NCBI GenBank assembly: GCA_021904315.1
Contig: CM038907.1
Location: 31,689,223-31,753,222 of the forward strand
Length of the DNA stretch: 64,000 nucleotides
Direction: 5' to 3'
Origin: Sphagnum magellanicum
Lineage: Eukaryota; Streptophyta; Sphagnopsida; Sphagnales; Sphagnaceae
Under the pieces are notes generated by a model, which saw only the letters and a program-made list of their open reading frames with translations, was not told the origin of the DNA and did no database searches. Shown here piece by piece: positions 12,615-24,499 of this stretch. Numbering within the stretch: position 1 is the stretch's first letter; every line of letters starts with the position of its first letter. Position numbers and translations under genes: made by a program.

Positions 12615-15287
12615 TTACTTCACAATTTTACTTGTCAAATCTGGCTCTCTCCACACAGCATGCACCTCATCAGTCCGGAACCTTTGAGTAAAAGTAGAGT
12701 CCTCCATACAGGTCTCATGACCCTGTGCAAAAGCCAATAGCCCAGTATAGGCAATCATGGCACCATTATCAATGCAGTAGCGCTCATCTGTTGCATACAA
12801 TGACCCGCCTCGCTCTTCACACATAACTCTCATCATGCTTTGCAGTCTCTCATTGCAACCTACACCCCCAACTATCAGCACATCTTTTTTCTCACAATGT
12901 GCCATTGCCCTCTCTGTAATCTCCACCAGCATTGCAAACACTGTCTCCTGTACCACACCACAGAACAAGACTTGTTGATTGATAAATCTCACAAGAAATC
13001 CTTCTGGGAATGATAAAAGTCAGTGAAACAACATTAATATTGCAGAAGTGACTTTTCTCAAAATCTGATTCAACATCTATCACTACATCTGACCAGATTG
13101 TACCAGGAGATGAAGCAATAATACACAATGATTCACAAAGTAGGGAATACTAATGGCTCTTTTCGGAGAGAAAAGGAAGCCCTCTGCAGCATGGATGAAC
13201 AGGTAGAGAGCAAACCAGTGGTATTGATCCTTAAAAACCACTTGTATGAGATTCAGATAAATCAGTGTGCTGATGGTTCATGAAGGAATATGAGTTCGTA
13301 TCCCCTACTTGGCAACAAGAGAGTTCATCTGAACCAACACCTTCAAATGCCTAGCCACCAAATGTCTTCAGGCTCCTTTCAACTCCCAATTGATGTACAA
13401 CATCTGGGAATCCTGGGGGGCCTGAAGTCTGCTTCTCTTGAAATCCGTGTTAGATGAGATGAAAAGGTTGAGCTTATGCAAAAAGTGAACACAATGGTGG
13501 CTACTGGAACATAGGTGACTAGAATACCTGTAAAGAGAAGCACAGATCTGCAGGAGTGCACTCATTCGCAGCAAGTTTTCGAGTGGCAGCCTCTTCAATG
13601 AAGCTCAGGAGTCCACTGAAAGACACATCCATCCCCTTAACCACATACGGCAGCTCTATGTACTCTGTTCCCTTTTTGGCTAACTGCACACCTTGTAAAC
13701 CCCATCATTATGTATGAGCCCTCTGAGCAAGCTCTAGATACTCCTACTCTGCCGACAATAGCTCTTCAGCTTCAATTAAACAACAGGGCCAAACAGACCC
13801 GTCCATTGTCAGCAACACGGTTCAACAATGTATGGTTATACTTCACTAAAAAAATGTATTTCCCAAGAATGCCAAGGTGCATCAATAAGGGTAACCAATA
13901 CTACCCAATACTATCAGTATAAATTTCAACAAATTTCTTGTTTGTATATGATTGAAGAGAAAATCTGATACAGTAACAACCTGCTACAAATCAAGAGTGT
14001 TCTCCCAGAACTTGGTTCAGATGGTTAACAAAGACAGAAGTTTGATTTTAAATTGACACAGGCATCAAACCAGGGGACAGTGGCTATAAAAGCTATACGT
14101 TATCTGATAAGAATCTAGATTCTGAGAATATGAAGTTCAATTGATACAGCAAATCCTTAAAACAAACCAGGGAACATCATAAATCCATAAGCATATCAAG
14201 AAAACTCCACAATAGCACCTCGAAGGTAACCACTGTCTCAGTTCTAGCAACACCAATACTAAGACAACAAGCATGCAGAGGCACCCAGAAAGTATCAGAT
14301 CATCACTGTCCTCATAAGTAGCAGTGACTATCTGGAACTCCCCACTATTTTCGTAAGCTGTTTACATGGATGTGGATATATATGTAATGCAATGCCCAAA
14401 TTTTGAGTTTAAAATTATGCAAAGACTGACATCCTGAAATTTCATCACATTTCCAAAAGAAACAGGAAGACTCAGAGATGATGTTGGATTGCACTCAAGA
14501 GACATAGATAACAAAAGAAAGTTCATTACCATCCTCCTTCAAGCTGAAACAAAGCTCGTAGGACATGTAACATACCTGTTCAATATTATACCCAGGGCTT
14601 GGGTCGTTTGAGATTTTCAAAACCCTTGCAAATCTATCCAAGCAGTTCCCAACAGCAATATCAATGGTTTCTCCGAATATCCTGTACCTCCCATCACTGT
14701 AAGCTATCACCTGCACAGCAAGCCTGGGGAGATTCATTTCCCATGGATCACAAAGTCACATCAAAACGATTTCTGGTTTTCTAATAAAAACTAGAAAAGC
14801 CAAGCAAAAGGGGGGCACACAGAGAGTGACAAAAGACAGAGCCAGAGAGACATACCTGTGTATTTCCTCCGCTGACATACAGAACCACAGGGTCCTCAGC
14901 TCCAGTGACCACCCTCCCCATCTCTATGTGAGCCACGCAATGGTTGACAGCAACAATAGGCTTTTTCCACAGTTGTGACAGGACTCTAACGACTACCGCG
15001 GAGGCTTGCAATGGAGCTCCCATGCCAGGACCTTTGGTGTAACAAATGCAGTCCAACATCTCAGGAGTAACCTTGGCTTCCTCGAGAGCAGCCCGAACCA
15101 GCGGCAGGATATGCTGGTGGTGGTGCACCGCCGTCTCCCGCGGCAAGAATCCATGACCTGGCGGCGTAATGTAAGTGTGACGAGGGTTGGCGAGGATGGT
15201 CCCATCTTCTCTCACAACTCCGATCCCTATCTTGTTGGCCGAACTCTCGAATCCCATTGCAATCATCCTTCCTGCGATACTCTGCAC
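12615..15287 (-). CDS. KAE1: tRNA N6-adenosine threonylcarbamoyltransferase (KAE1/OSGEP), 4 exons
   Basis: Catalytic subunit of the KEOPS/EKC complex, which transfers threonylcarbamoyl to A37 of ANN-decoding tRNAs. Coding exons: 15287-14856, 14710-14576, 13683-13528 and 12947-12615, all with GT-AG introns in frame, giving 351 residues, close to plant cytosolic OSGEP (about 353). Visible family motifs: GFESSANK near the start, [11 protein letters not shown], the metal-site histidines in AVHHHQHI (residues 55-59), [38 protein letters not shown] across the first junction, [22 protein letters not shown] in exon 3, and [10 protein letters not shown] near the end. The C-terminal [19 protein letters not shown] is also conserved. 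Start could be residue 1, 8 or 11 (15287, 15266, 15257); relatives begin only a few residues before the GFE motif. No mitochondrial-type leader is seen, so this is the cytosolic/nuclear form. Intact; one decayed inverted copy lies 1 kb beyond its stop. Confidence 0.95.
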
Positions 15288-15417
15288 CTTTCCTGCTCAC
15301 ACCAACCTTACCCCGACACTTCCTCTGCGCGCAATCTCTTACAAAACTGCAAAAACGAACTCCGCAAGAGAGCAAGACTAGCGCAAAAAAAGCGAGCGCT
15401 CAAGCAAGTGCGATGGA

Positions 15418-15433
15418 GGAATTAGGGTTAGGT
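15418..15433 (-). promoter_or_regulatory. Telo-box-like motif upstream of KAE1
   Basis: On the gene strand this reads ACCTAACCCTAATTCC, about 130 bp before the KAE1 start. Telo-boxes (AAACCCTAA and variants) are known near the 5' ends of plant genes for translation machinery, which fits a tRNA-modification enzyme. Short motif, function inferred. Confidence 0.35.
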
Positions 15434-16942
15434 CAAGTATAGGTCCTCTGTTGGGGGAGGGTTTTGCCCGGGGGTTTTGCATTTTGATGGCTATTCTTTT
15501 CTCCAAATCAGATTTCATCTTCGTGGCCATTACAGCTTGAAAATCTTTTAGCCTAATACGTAGTGTGTTCTTAGAAAGGGCTACATTAGGGTAGACCGGC
15601 CCATCACCAAACACTTTGGCAGCGGATCTTTCTCAATTCTTCTCCATTTTGAGTGTATGGTTAGACTCTTGGAACCTGCATGCAAATGTGGAGGTGGGGT
15701 ATTTCTTCCTGTCTTCACACATTCCCTTGAGCTTGCAGTGACAATATCCAACATTGTGCTCCTGCCGTCCTCCAACTGCTGTTGTCACCACCGCTCCGGT
15801 AGTTGAAAGGTTATATAAAAAGGTATTTATGCTTTTAAGACCTCTGGGTACACTCACAGATTGAAAAATATCTCCCAACTCTCACGACACACTTTGTGGA
15901 CAGTATTAATGATCTACCACATTGCCTTCTGATCTTCTTCAGAAAGCGTAAATGCAAACACTGCTCAGCAGAGTGAATGCCAATCAAGAGGATGGAAAAA
16001 TTCCTGCTAACTATATACACAATGCCTCAAACTGCAATACATGTAAAAGAGTATAAAAACTATACTCCAGGTTTGCTAAACAAGCAGATCACAGCTGAAA
16101 GAGAATTGCAGCATTGAATCCTTAATAAATTTGTAAAGCTAATGACATAACAGTTCCAAATACAAACTGTGCATTACATGGTCAAAATGCACATGCATTT
16201 CCCACTCATGCATTTTGACAACTACCAGTGGTAGAGCACCAGAAACAACCTAGATTGTATTTGGAAGATAAATCACCCTCTGAGAAGCCTGAAGAACTTG
16301 ATCTAATAGAGACAAAACTTTGGCAGGGAAGAAGTACTCACTAGAGTGCTCATGTATGAAAGGTGCAGCTGTTACCTTCAACTTTGCTGGCAAAACTCCA
16401 AGTCCAAATTGTGATTTGGTAACCAGTATTCTCTTAAGTTGGAACCATATGCTGGCTCATACTCTAACCCATCCCTCCTATGTTCCCCCATTTCTCTCTT
16501 CCAATCTGCTTATAAACATCCTGTCACCAATTCATGCAGGGTAAGACTCTAACAGGGCATATAATCCGAAGGCTGCAGCAACCATTTGTCATTTTGGAAG
16601 CTATGAAAAAGAGATCTGCCACTTTACAGATTTCTTCTGCATTTATATGTGGCCATCAAGCAGCAATGGCAATAGTTGCAGAAATGGGGCCACTTCTGGA
16701 GTGGCATCGTCAAATGTGGGTAGTGCACGTGACTTCTATTGGACATCTTGATGCCAACAATATAATACCACATCTTTCAATGAGATGCATAGTTCAATCT
16801 TTGAGATGCAAAGAGGATTGCTACAAACTGCCTCCACTTTCTTACAATCTGTCCTGGGTTACCTTTTACTGCAGAGGGGCTGAACTTAAAACCCCAAGTT
16901 GTCACAAGGTGACAAGAATATAGAAGAAAAGAAGTGCCTTCC
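15434..16942. other. Spacer between PRAF-like gene and KAE1
   Basis: It should contain the KAE1 promoter at its left end and the 3' untranslated region of the PRAF-like gene at its right end, both on the minus strand. An open frame at 15633-15878 (minus) has no recognised motif. A TATAAAAA-like word occurs near 15812 on the plus strand without a gene behind it. Confidence 0.5.
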
Positions 16943-19900
16943 CTACTCTCTAGGTCTCAATGCTGCCATTGAGGAAGGCAACCCAGTTGCATTATTGACC
17001 CTGTCAGTACCCCCGCGCACATTATATTGCTCATGCACCCTGAGCCGATTCTCTGCCCACCATTGCTCTGCCTCATTCTCACTGAAACGTTTTCGGCTGC
17101 AGATTTGAGTAGCCAAAGTTGGTAAGTGTATGCAACAGAAAAATCTCCACAACTCACAAAAGTAAAAATTCTTGAAGACATTCTTTCTCCCTTGCCAATC
17201 ACAGGTCCACCCTACACCTAGACTAGTGACCATGCACAAGGTAGACAGCAGCTATGAGGGGAAAATATAACCCTTTGAGGATGGAGGACAGGTACCTGAA
17301 TCGCACACGCTTCAGGTCTTTACCTCCACCTGGTAGTGATGTAAGTGTGATATACACACCAGGTTCGTCCTGTTCTACCCACTCTGCTTCAGCAACTCTT
17401 CCATTCTCAGATGAAAAGGAACTACCCACTGTCCTGGCCCCATCCTCATTCTGGTGTGCTGTTTCCAGTCCATTTGTATCACCTTCTGGAAAACCATTTG
17501 CTCCTCGCATGGCCATTGTAGGCCTGCTTTGCAAGCCTCCAAATTCATTCACAGTGCCAGTGTGAGGACTTGAAACATGTGGACTCCCCACAGGTAAAGA
17601 GTCATGGACTGCATGACAGTTTGACACTAAATGGGAGCTGCCTACACCATTCACATCCACATCTCGAACATTGGTCAACCCAGAATCACCATTATATCTT
17701 TGAGGCACAGACTGAATACCTCCACCATAAGGTGGTGCCAGCATATGAGAAACCATGGGATGGACACCATTTGGAGACTCATGTTGACCAGTAGACATGG
17801 ACCCTGTCCTTCCATGTCTAAAGTCACTCATTGGCAGTCGTTCTGCCATTTCTTTGAGCTGCAAAATGAATCAAGAGCCTCAGTCCCAAACACAATTGGC
17901 AAATCACAGAAGCAAACATCTGTGGAAACATCAGCAGGGGGGGCAAACTTGACCCACATGCAAAGTTGCTTTTACAACAAGACCTCTTTGGCATGTGACA
18001 CTACAAGAATGGAATGGAGGACTTGCTCACATCCAGTTCCCCATTCATCATAAACCTGGCTTTCAACCTGCTGCTACTTGAAAGAAAAGCCTAAAATACA
18101 GTAGATCTGGATCAAGCAGGCTATAACAGACATAGTTACCTTCTTAAACAACTTAAAAAGCATTCAGATAACATACCTGGGTAGTGAGAGACTTGATGAC
18201 CTCCTTTGCGGCTCTTGACTTTTTAGCCTCCTCAGTAGCCATGGAAATGGCATTCTGTAGCTGTTGCTGAGAGTGCTGCACATCCTTCTCTTGAATTTCA
18301 AACTGGCGAGTCATCCTTTCAATCTGGGAAACAGCCAAAAGAAGGTGTTGATGTAAGTCATGAACTCAACACTTGTAATGTTACTATAACATGGGTGTCC
18401 ATTGAATAGCTTAGCAAAGACTCCCGCCCAAATGCAACACATGATGGCATTTGAAGTTTCTTGTATGGGGGATTGACCACATTATGTGCAAACTACTGCA
18501 AAGTCTTAGTATGCCACAGATACAACATTCCTGATAGTCATATCACATTGCGTTACCAAGAGTTGTAGGTACCTGTGACTGTAACTTGAGATTCTCCTCA
18601 ATCAGTCCCTCATTGGTCTTCTTCAATTCTTCAACTATTGATTTTGAAGTGGTCAGGCCACTGATGGTTGGAGTTGGTGTTGTGGATCGAGGGGGGCTGA
18701 CCCGCCTTGACAGAGGGGACACTGCCCGTGAAACAGCTCGGGGTGTTGTGACAGCGATGGATGAGACTATTGATTTCTTGGGGTTTGATGAGTGGGAAGA
18801 TTTGAATTCAGACTTAAAAGTGGTGGGGACACTCACATTACCCCATGAGGACTGTGATGGAAATCCATTTGGTGCAGGAGAAACACGGCTGGAAAAAGAC
18901 TCTGGTTTTTTCATACGCTTTGTCCCCACTTTTCCCTCAATCTGCTTAACTGTGTCAAAACTGGTGGGATATGCATGTGTTGGAAGTTGTGGTCTTGGCA
19001 ACTTGAAATCTGCTTTCACTGAAGTCTCTTTCAACTCAATGGCTTGTTGATTCACATTTCCCCTTCTGGACAAAATTCCCAGAGACATGACCCCAGCTTC
19101 AAAAGGCTTCTTCAACTTATTAAAGCAGGAGTCACAGACCCGATAGAGCTTGCCTGGGTTGGGGGCCAACGCTGCCTTTGGGGCCTTTTTGGAACTGCAT
19201 GCATGGCAAAAGACAAGTCCACAGTGGTAACAATTGTGTCGTTTCCTTGTGAAACTAAATGGCAGCCTACAACCTGAGCAGGCTGACTGGTCAGCTCCTG
19301 GCAACCATTTGTGTAAGCATATAGCAGCCATGAAGCTCCCCCCACAAGCTATACTTTTCACTTGCTTATCCTTCAAGGCTTCCACAAGTGTGGGTAAATT
19401 CCTGTCTTCTGTATCTCCATGGCCAAGCCTGCCATTGGCACCCTTACCCCATGTGTAGACCTCTGACTTGTGTGTCAAAACAGCAACATGATGTGCCCCA
19501 CATGCAATGTCTTCCACATAAGCTTCCCAGAGTCTTCCCTCAACTAGCCCTGGCAGCTTCCCATCAGCCTGTGGATCCCCCAGTTGTCCATATGTTGTGC
19601 TACCCATTGTGAAAACCTGTCCTGATGTTGTCAGTGCTACTGTCAAACTGTTCCCACATGCCACCTGACGGAAATTATGGTCAACAACTGCTGCCACACA
19701 TGTTGGCACCAATCGCTGCTCTTTATCTCCATGGCCTAGTCTTCCTTTATCCCCATCACCCCAAGTGAAGAGCTTTCCAGAGGAGCAGTTAATTGCACTT
19801 GAATAACCAACCATGACCTCAACAACTGCTGCAGTATGCCAGACCCCACATGCTGCCCTTACAGTTTTCAGTCCCTTCAAAGATTCCACTTCTCTGGGAA

Positions 19901-20738
19901 CAGATGCACACTTCCTATCTCCATGCCCAAGCACACCAAATGTCCCATCACCAAATGTAAAGAGCTGCCCAGCAGAAGTGACCAGTGCTGTGTGCCAAGC
20001 GCCACATGCAATTGATGACACCCGAACTCCCTCTAAAGACCCATTCACTCTCTTGGGCATCCAGTGGCTCATATCATTACCATGACCAAGCAATCCAAAG
20101 TTATGTGTGCCATCACCCCAAGTGTAGAGATCCCCAGACAGAGTGACAGCACATGTGTGATACTCCCCACATGATACAAGTTCAGTGTTTGTAGCTGCAA
20201 GAGCATCCACAAGCTGTGGATATGGGACATCACAATCCACTCCATGACCCAAGCGACCCCCTGACTCCTCTCCCCAAGAAAATACCTCCCCCTGTCTTGT
20301 CACCAGCACTGCATGCTTTCCACCACATGCCATAGATTGCACATCCAAAACCACAGTTGCTTTCAAAGCCTTCGGAAAGAGAGAATCCAATTTTTGTCCA
20401 CTGGCAATCCTATGTACACCACCCCCTAAAATCCCATTGCCTACACCCTCACCCCACATGAAAACATCACCCATGGCATCCCCCTCATCATGGCCTGACC
20501 CCTGGCTGGAGGAGCTGACAGCACTGGACATGCTTATCCGGTAGTTATCAGAAGGACCTCCACCTGGCAGTCTCATATTCGCACTCATGCTATCCAAACC
20601 TAAATCTGAACTGCCTGAATGCATTGAGTCTCGAACAGATTCTGTCACAAAAAATGTGCTTGCTGATTCCTCTGTAAATTGTGCCCCTGTTGAGCAACTT
20701 TTGTCTATTCCTAGAATGATGAGGGCTACTGATGACAC
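16943..20738 (-). CDS. RCC1-FYVE-BRX protein of the PRAF family, PH domain missing
   Basis: PRAF proteins combine PH, RCC1 repeats, a FYVE finger and a BRX box; they bind phosphoinositides and act at membranes and in polarity. Coding exons: 20738-18573, 18323-18177, 17858-17296 and 17096-16943, joined in frame, about 1009 residues if the first Met is used. RCC1 blades span about 89-475 (repeated GxLxxWGDG and IACGxxH). The FYVE finger is about 481-542 ([29 protein letters not shown]). A Ser/Pro-rich linker follows, then a coiled coil ([12 protein letters not shown] to [17 protein letters not shown]), then the BRX domain near the end ([32 protein letters not shown]). The usual start lies upstream: a first exon with an intact ATG at 23249 and three PH exons are present, but the PH exons are broken. 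A splice acceptor at 20642-20644 is probably the original left edge of the RCC1 exon, so MSSVALII may be intron read-through. The RCC1-to-BRX part is intact. Confidence 0.88.
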
Positions 20739-21277
20739 TCAAATCTTGAATGTTTCTCCTGTGTCCTGCGAAAGCAACAACGTCTGTAAGGGCAATGTTC
20801 AGCAAATAAAGACATACATATCCCACAATAAAGGTAGGTCTTTTGCTGTGTGTGATCGAACACAAATACCGAGACTGGAGAAATTAAAAAAATCCCTCAA
20901 CTCTCCATGGAATTCCATAACTACACTGTAGTAGAGCTGCATTAGCTGTAGGGTTTTTGCAACCTGACAACTTTTACACATACAACAAACATATACATAG
21001 AGATTTTGTTTTAGCTAGACATGCTGCATTGCATATAAAGAGTTCTTGCTTCACATACTTGGATAACTGTACAAGAATTGGAATCCTTCTCATAATTAGG
21101 TTCTTTTGACTAACCAGACATGCCTCAAGATATCACAAACACACCTGATCCAGATTGTCAGTGCTTTCAAACTGTGAGGTATGGAGAACAGTTGCTTGTG
21201 GGAAGGAAAGGGGCCATAGAACCAAAAGAATGGGTGCATTCCAGAAACTTTGGCATTTGTGAGCACAAGAGACCACC
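20739..21277 (-). other. Former intron of the PRAF-like gene
   Basis: Non-coding stretch between the RCC1 exon and the last recognisable PH relic. No intact PH exon was found here on reading the minus strand in all frames. If the truncated gene has its own promoter it would lie here. Confidence 0.4.
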
Positions 21278-23249
21278 ACCACCTCAAGTCCCACAAACCA
21301 AACTTTGGCCTCATCTTTTATCCTTGCAATATCTGTGCACAAAACTTCACTCAAAATCAGATTGTACACCAACACCTAGCACACCAACAAATGAATTGGA
21401 CCTCAAAATTATTACACAGTTGCCATTGGTCAGGTAGTCATAGCAACCAGTGCTCATAATCTTTTGATGGACACCCTAACTCTACACTGGAAGTAGGATT
21501 TCAGAATGACCAAATCTGAAGACCACATGTCATTATTATGCAGGAGAGAAAAATGATTGATACTCCTTGAATGATTGTGAAGAATACTACTGGAAACTAG
21601 CCTGCTGCAGAAAAGGATGTAATGAGAAATGTGATGCAGATGAAAATATTGTGAAAATAGCAATAAAGTCACCAATTGAACAGGAGGATAGAAGTGAACT
21701 TGCAATATCAAGGATCCTACATATTATCTTACCCCAACATTTATCATAGTGTCTCAGCATATGATATATACATCCAAATGAGAACTCCTTCCACAGGACA
21801 AAATTAGAAAGATGCAAAGAACAAGCAAAACCAAGACTAAATACTGTCCACTAAATGATATACATAAGAGTTTTCAACCACCACTTTGCCAGAGATATAA
21901 GGACTCACAGTATGTTGCCCAGGTAACAGTTGTGAAGACTGTCGACTAAAGCTTCTTCTCTCCTTTGCCAGAAAAACCAAATCAAGGCACACTTATCCTT
22001 TTGGCAAGCCACAACTGCTGAGACCAAAGACACAGGTTCACTGACCAAGATAACAAAGGAGCAAGAATCAGGTCAATATTTAAGTCCCCTTCAATTCCTG
22101 ATGTAAGTCAGCTGACAGAACAGCAGGGAAACCCAAAGGTTCCATGGCAAGTGCAGGACAAATAATGAACCTCTCATCTAAACTAATATTTAACTTGCTT
22201 GTCAAACAGGCAGTTTCAATGACAAAGGGATTTTCAAGAACTGGCAACTCACAGCTGAAAGCTTGAAGGGGCAAAACTTGAGTTTTCCTCAGCCAGCATA
22301 CTTGAGAAGCTGTGCCTCCTTCAAAACAGTGATGGCTTTCACAACAGAGGAACCAAATAAATTATCTCAGCTTGCACAGAAGCTTAGAATGGTCACCTCC
22401 AAAAGAACTGCCAACTGGATTACCTTGAACTACATGTGATGTCATAACTTGTTGACTTTACAGCAGGATTACAACATTCTAAATTGCTTTCCAACTACTT
22501 GCAGCTAAAACAGAAGACCTTTCAGCACAGAATCAAGGCTACTACTGAGTTGAGACCCTCCACAAACTCCATCTCCAGATATGCATAATAATATATCTCA
22601 TGAGAATTGAGAAATCTCCAGATATGTATAAGCAGACAACAATGGTGATAGGGCATTTTGCAGATTACCACATCAGGGAAATTCAACATCCCTCTAGAAA
22701 ACTCCCCATTTGTGCAGGGCAGTGTGGGAGTCTCATGTACTGAAAAATACTTTGCAACAAAACACCTGAACCCAAGGGCCCATCTTGCCCCATTTGTTTA
22801 TTATTCATTATGGTGACATACTATTCTCCTCCAGAGTGCATTAAAAAATACCCAACTTAAGATTCTTATACCCTCTCATTGCATGCAGAACAAACCTTTT
22901 GAAAAGGTTTGGAGTGCATGTAACACCACACCTGGCAAAACATTGTAGATTGATCAAGATTCTTGGAACTCTTATGTGCATGTCAATTGATGGTCCACAA
23001 TTGAAATGCATGGCAATTCACTGAGAGTCTTCATCTCATTGTCAAGATGCAAACTCCTTTTGAATGATTACCAAAAGAAGAGTACTTTGCATGCCTTATC
23101 AACAGAGAGCTGGATCCAGCAAGCCTTCATGGAAAAAAAGATGGAAGTCTAGAAAGGACTAAGGATTCATTAAAAGCAGGAAGAACAGGATAGTTTTGTA
23201 CCTGTTCAATGTCATTCTCAAAGTGTCCATGTTGGGAATGATGTGCCAT
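21278..23249 (-). pseudogene. Broken PH-domain exons of the PRAF-like gene
   Basis: Four pieces in the right order and strand match the N-terminus of PRAF proteins. (a) 23249-23202: intact first exon, MAHHSQHGHFENDIEQ, followed by a GT donor. (b) 22335-22253: AITVLKEAQLLKYAG, then a TGA stop (22289-22291), then GKLKFCPFKLS; relatives read through this point, and there is no clean in-phase acceptor. (c) about 21987-21895: LIWF, then a frameshift, SGKGEKKL, a TAG stop, and after another shift PGQHTV. (d) about 21345-21278: DEAKVWFVGLEV preceded by small compensating indels. Family members have uninterrupted KYGRKGKPKFCPFRLS, LIWxSGKEEK, PGQRT and DEAEVWFxGLKAL. A working PH domain cannot be produced from these exons. 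Confidence 0.75.
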
Positions 23250-23640
23250 CCACTGTCCAGCCTTTGGTTGAAAGCTTCACACTCCTAGCTGGCTAATTCC
23301 TGCTCTGCTATCCAGAGACTAGCTAGAATCATGTCTACTCCTTGCAAAAGCACCAGGGCGACAAACAACAACATAGAGATCTCCTTCCATCTTGCCTGTG
23401 CCCAAAGATATGAAATTAGTAACCAGCCATCACAATGCTGTCACCTGAACTGCAAAAGCACATATCGCATTTGCAATAAACATGCTGCTAAAATGCAGTA
23501 ACAAAGCAACAAATGATCCACCACATGGCTCAACTGAAGGTGCACATCTGGCCCTGAATTAATGACTTCCGGTATGGATTAACCTTATGGACACCAAAAT
23601 GACACACCAAATCCACACAAGTACACTTTATATTAAAAAA

Positions 23641-23860
23641 CCCTAGAATCAGTCATGGGGAAAACAGAAAGTTCAAAACCAGTTGATCTACAAAACCCTA
23701 GAACCAGTCTTGTAGAAAACATACAGCTAAAAAAACCAGTTGATATACACAGCCCTAGAGCTAGTCTTGCGGAAAACAGAAAGCTGAAATCCAGTTGATA
23801 TACAAAACCCTAGAGCCAGTTTTGTGGAAAACAAACAGCTCAAGACCAGGGGAAATATCA
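23641..23860. repeat. Tandem repeat, four copies of a 55-57 bp unit
   Basis: Units start with 'ccctaga' at 23641, 23696, 23753 and 23808 and carry 'ccagt', 'ggaaaac', 'cagttgatntaca'. Copies differ by substitutions and 1-2 bp indels. The array is upstream of the PRAF first exon, inside its likely 5' leader or leader intron. Confidence 0.85.
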
Positions 23861-24416
23861 ACACAGTGGTGGCATGGTGTCACACAGCGTATACTGTACA
23901 ATTTGAAACCTAAAGCTGCCTTCTGAAACTTCCACTATTCAAGCCGGCGACGACGGCAAGGCCGATATTACTGCAAGCTTCAAATGCAAGACTTGACAAA
24001 ACTGTTGCGGCAATTCTCCTATGCAAATCGGCCTTCTGAAAGATTTGCACTAGCCATTCTTTCTATTTGCATAAACGCACAACTTGACAAAAACTGTTTG
24101 TACTTCTTGTGTCCAAGACAACTTCCTTGCAAAAACTACAGAATCGCACTATAATCTCAGTAGAAGAGAAAGGTTACCGTAAAAAAAGATATTTTGCGCC
24201 TTGAAACTCTCCCCTTCACCATGTGCATACGCGGTTCAAAGAGGACAAGGACTCCTAGTGTGCATCCTCTCTCCTTGGGCCATTTTCCGCACAGAAGTTA
24301 AAATTCTCACAGCTTCAAATTCATCGTGGTTCCCTGGTCAGAAGCTCCAGCAAATATAGAAATCGTTCATGTATCGCAGCAGTGGACGGATCGAGAACGA
24401 CGCAAAACACGGGCTA

Positions 24417-24466
24417 GAGAGAGAGAGAGATCGCCATCGCCAGAGCTTGTTCCGCAGTTAGGGTTT
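24417..24466 (-). promoter_or_regulatory. Pyrimidine tract and telo-box at the PRAF-like 5' end
   Basis: On the gene strand an exact AAACCCTAA (24466-24458) is followed about 25 bp later by a CT-repeat tract (24430-24417). Both are common close to transcription starts of plant genes. DNA upstream of 24500 turns sharply AT-rich, so the transcript probably begins near 24.4-24.5 kb, 1.2 kb before the first ATG with a leader intron between. Confidence 0.45.
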
Positions 24467-24499
24467 CAGCATCAACCGCGGTTAGACCTTGGACAAACT

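Noticed and set aside
18586-20085. Several plus-strand frames opposite the PRAF-like exon
   Set aside because: Antisense shadows of the RCC1-FYVE coding sequence.
22253-22335. PH exon treated as functional with an undetected short intron around the TGA
   Set aside because: The stop sits in the middle of a conserved strand, no GT-AG pair could remove it, and the next PH exon is also broken.
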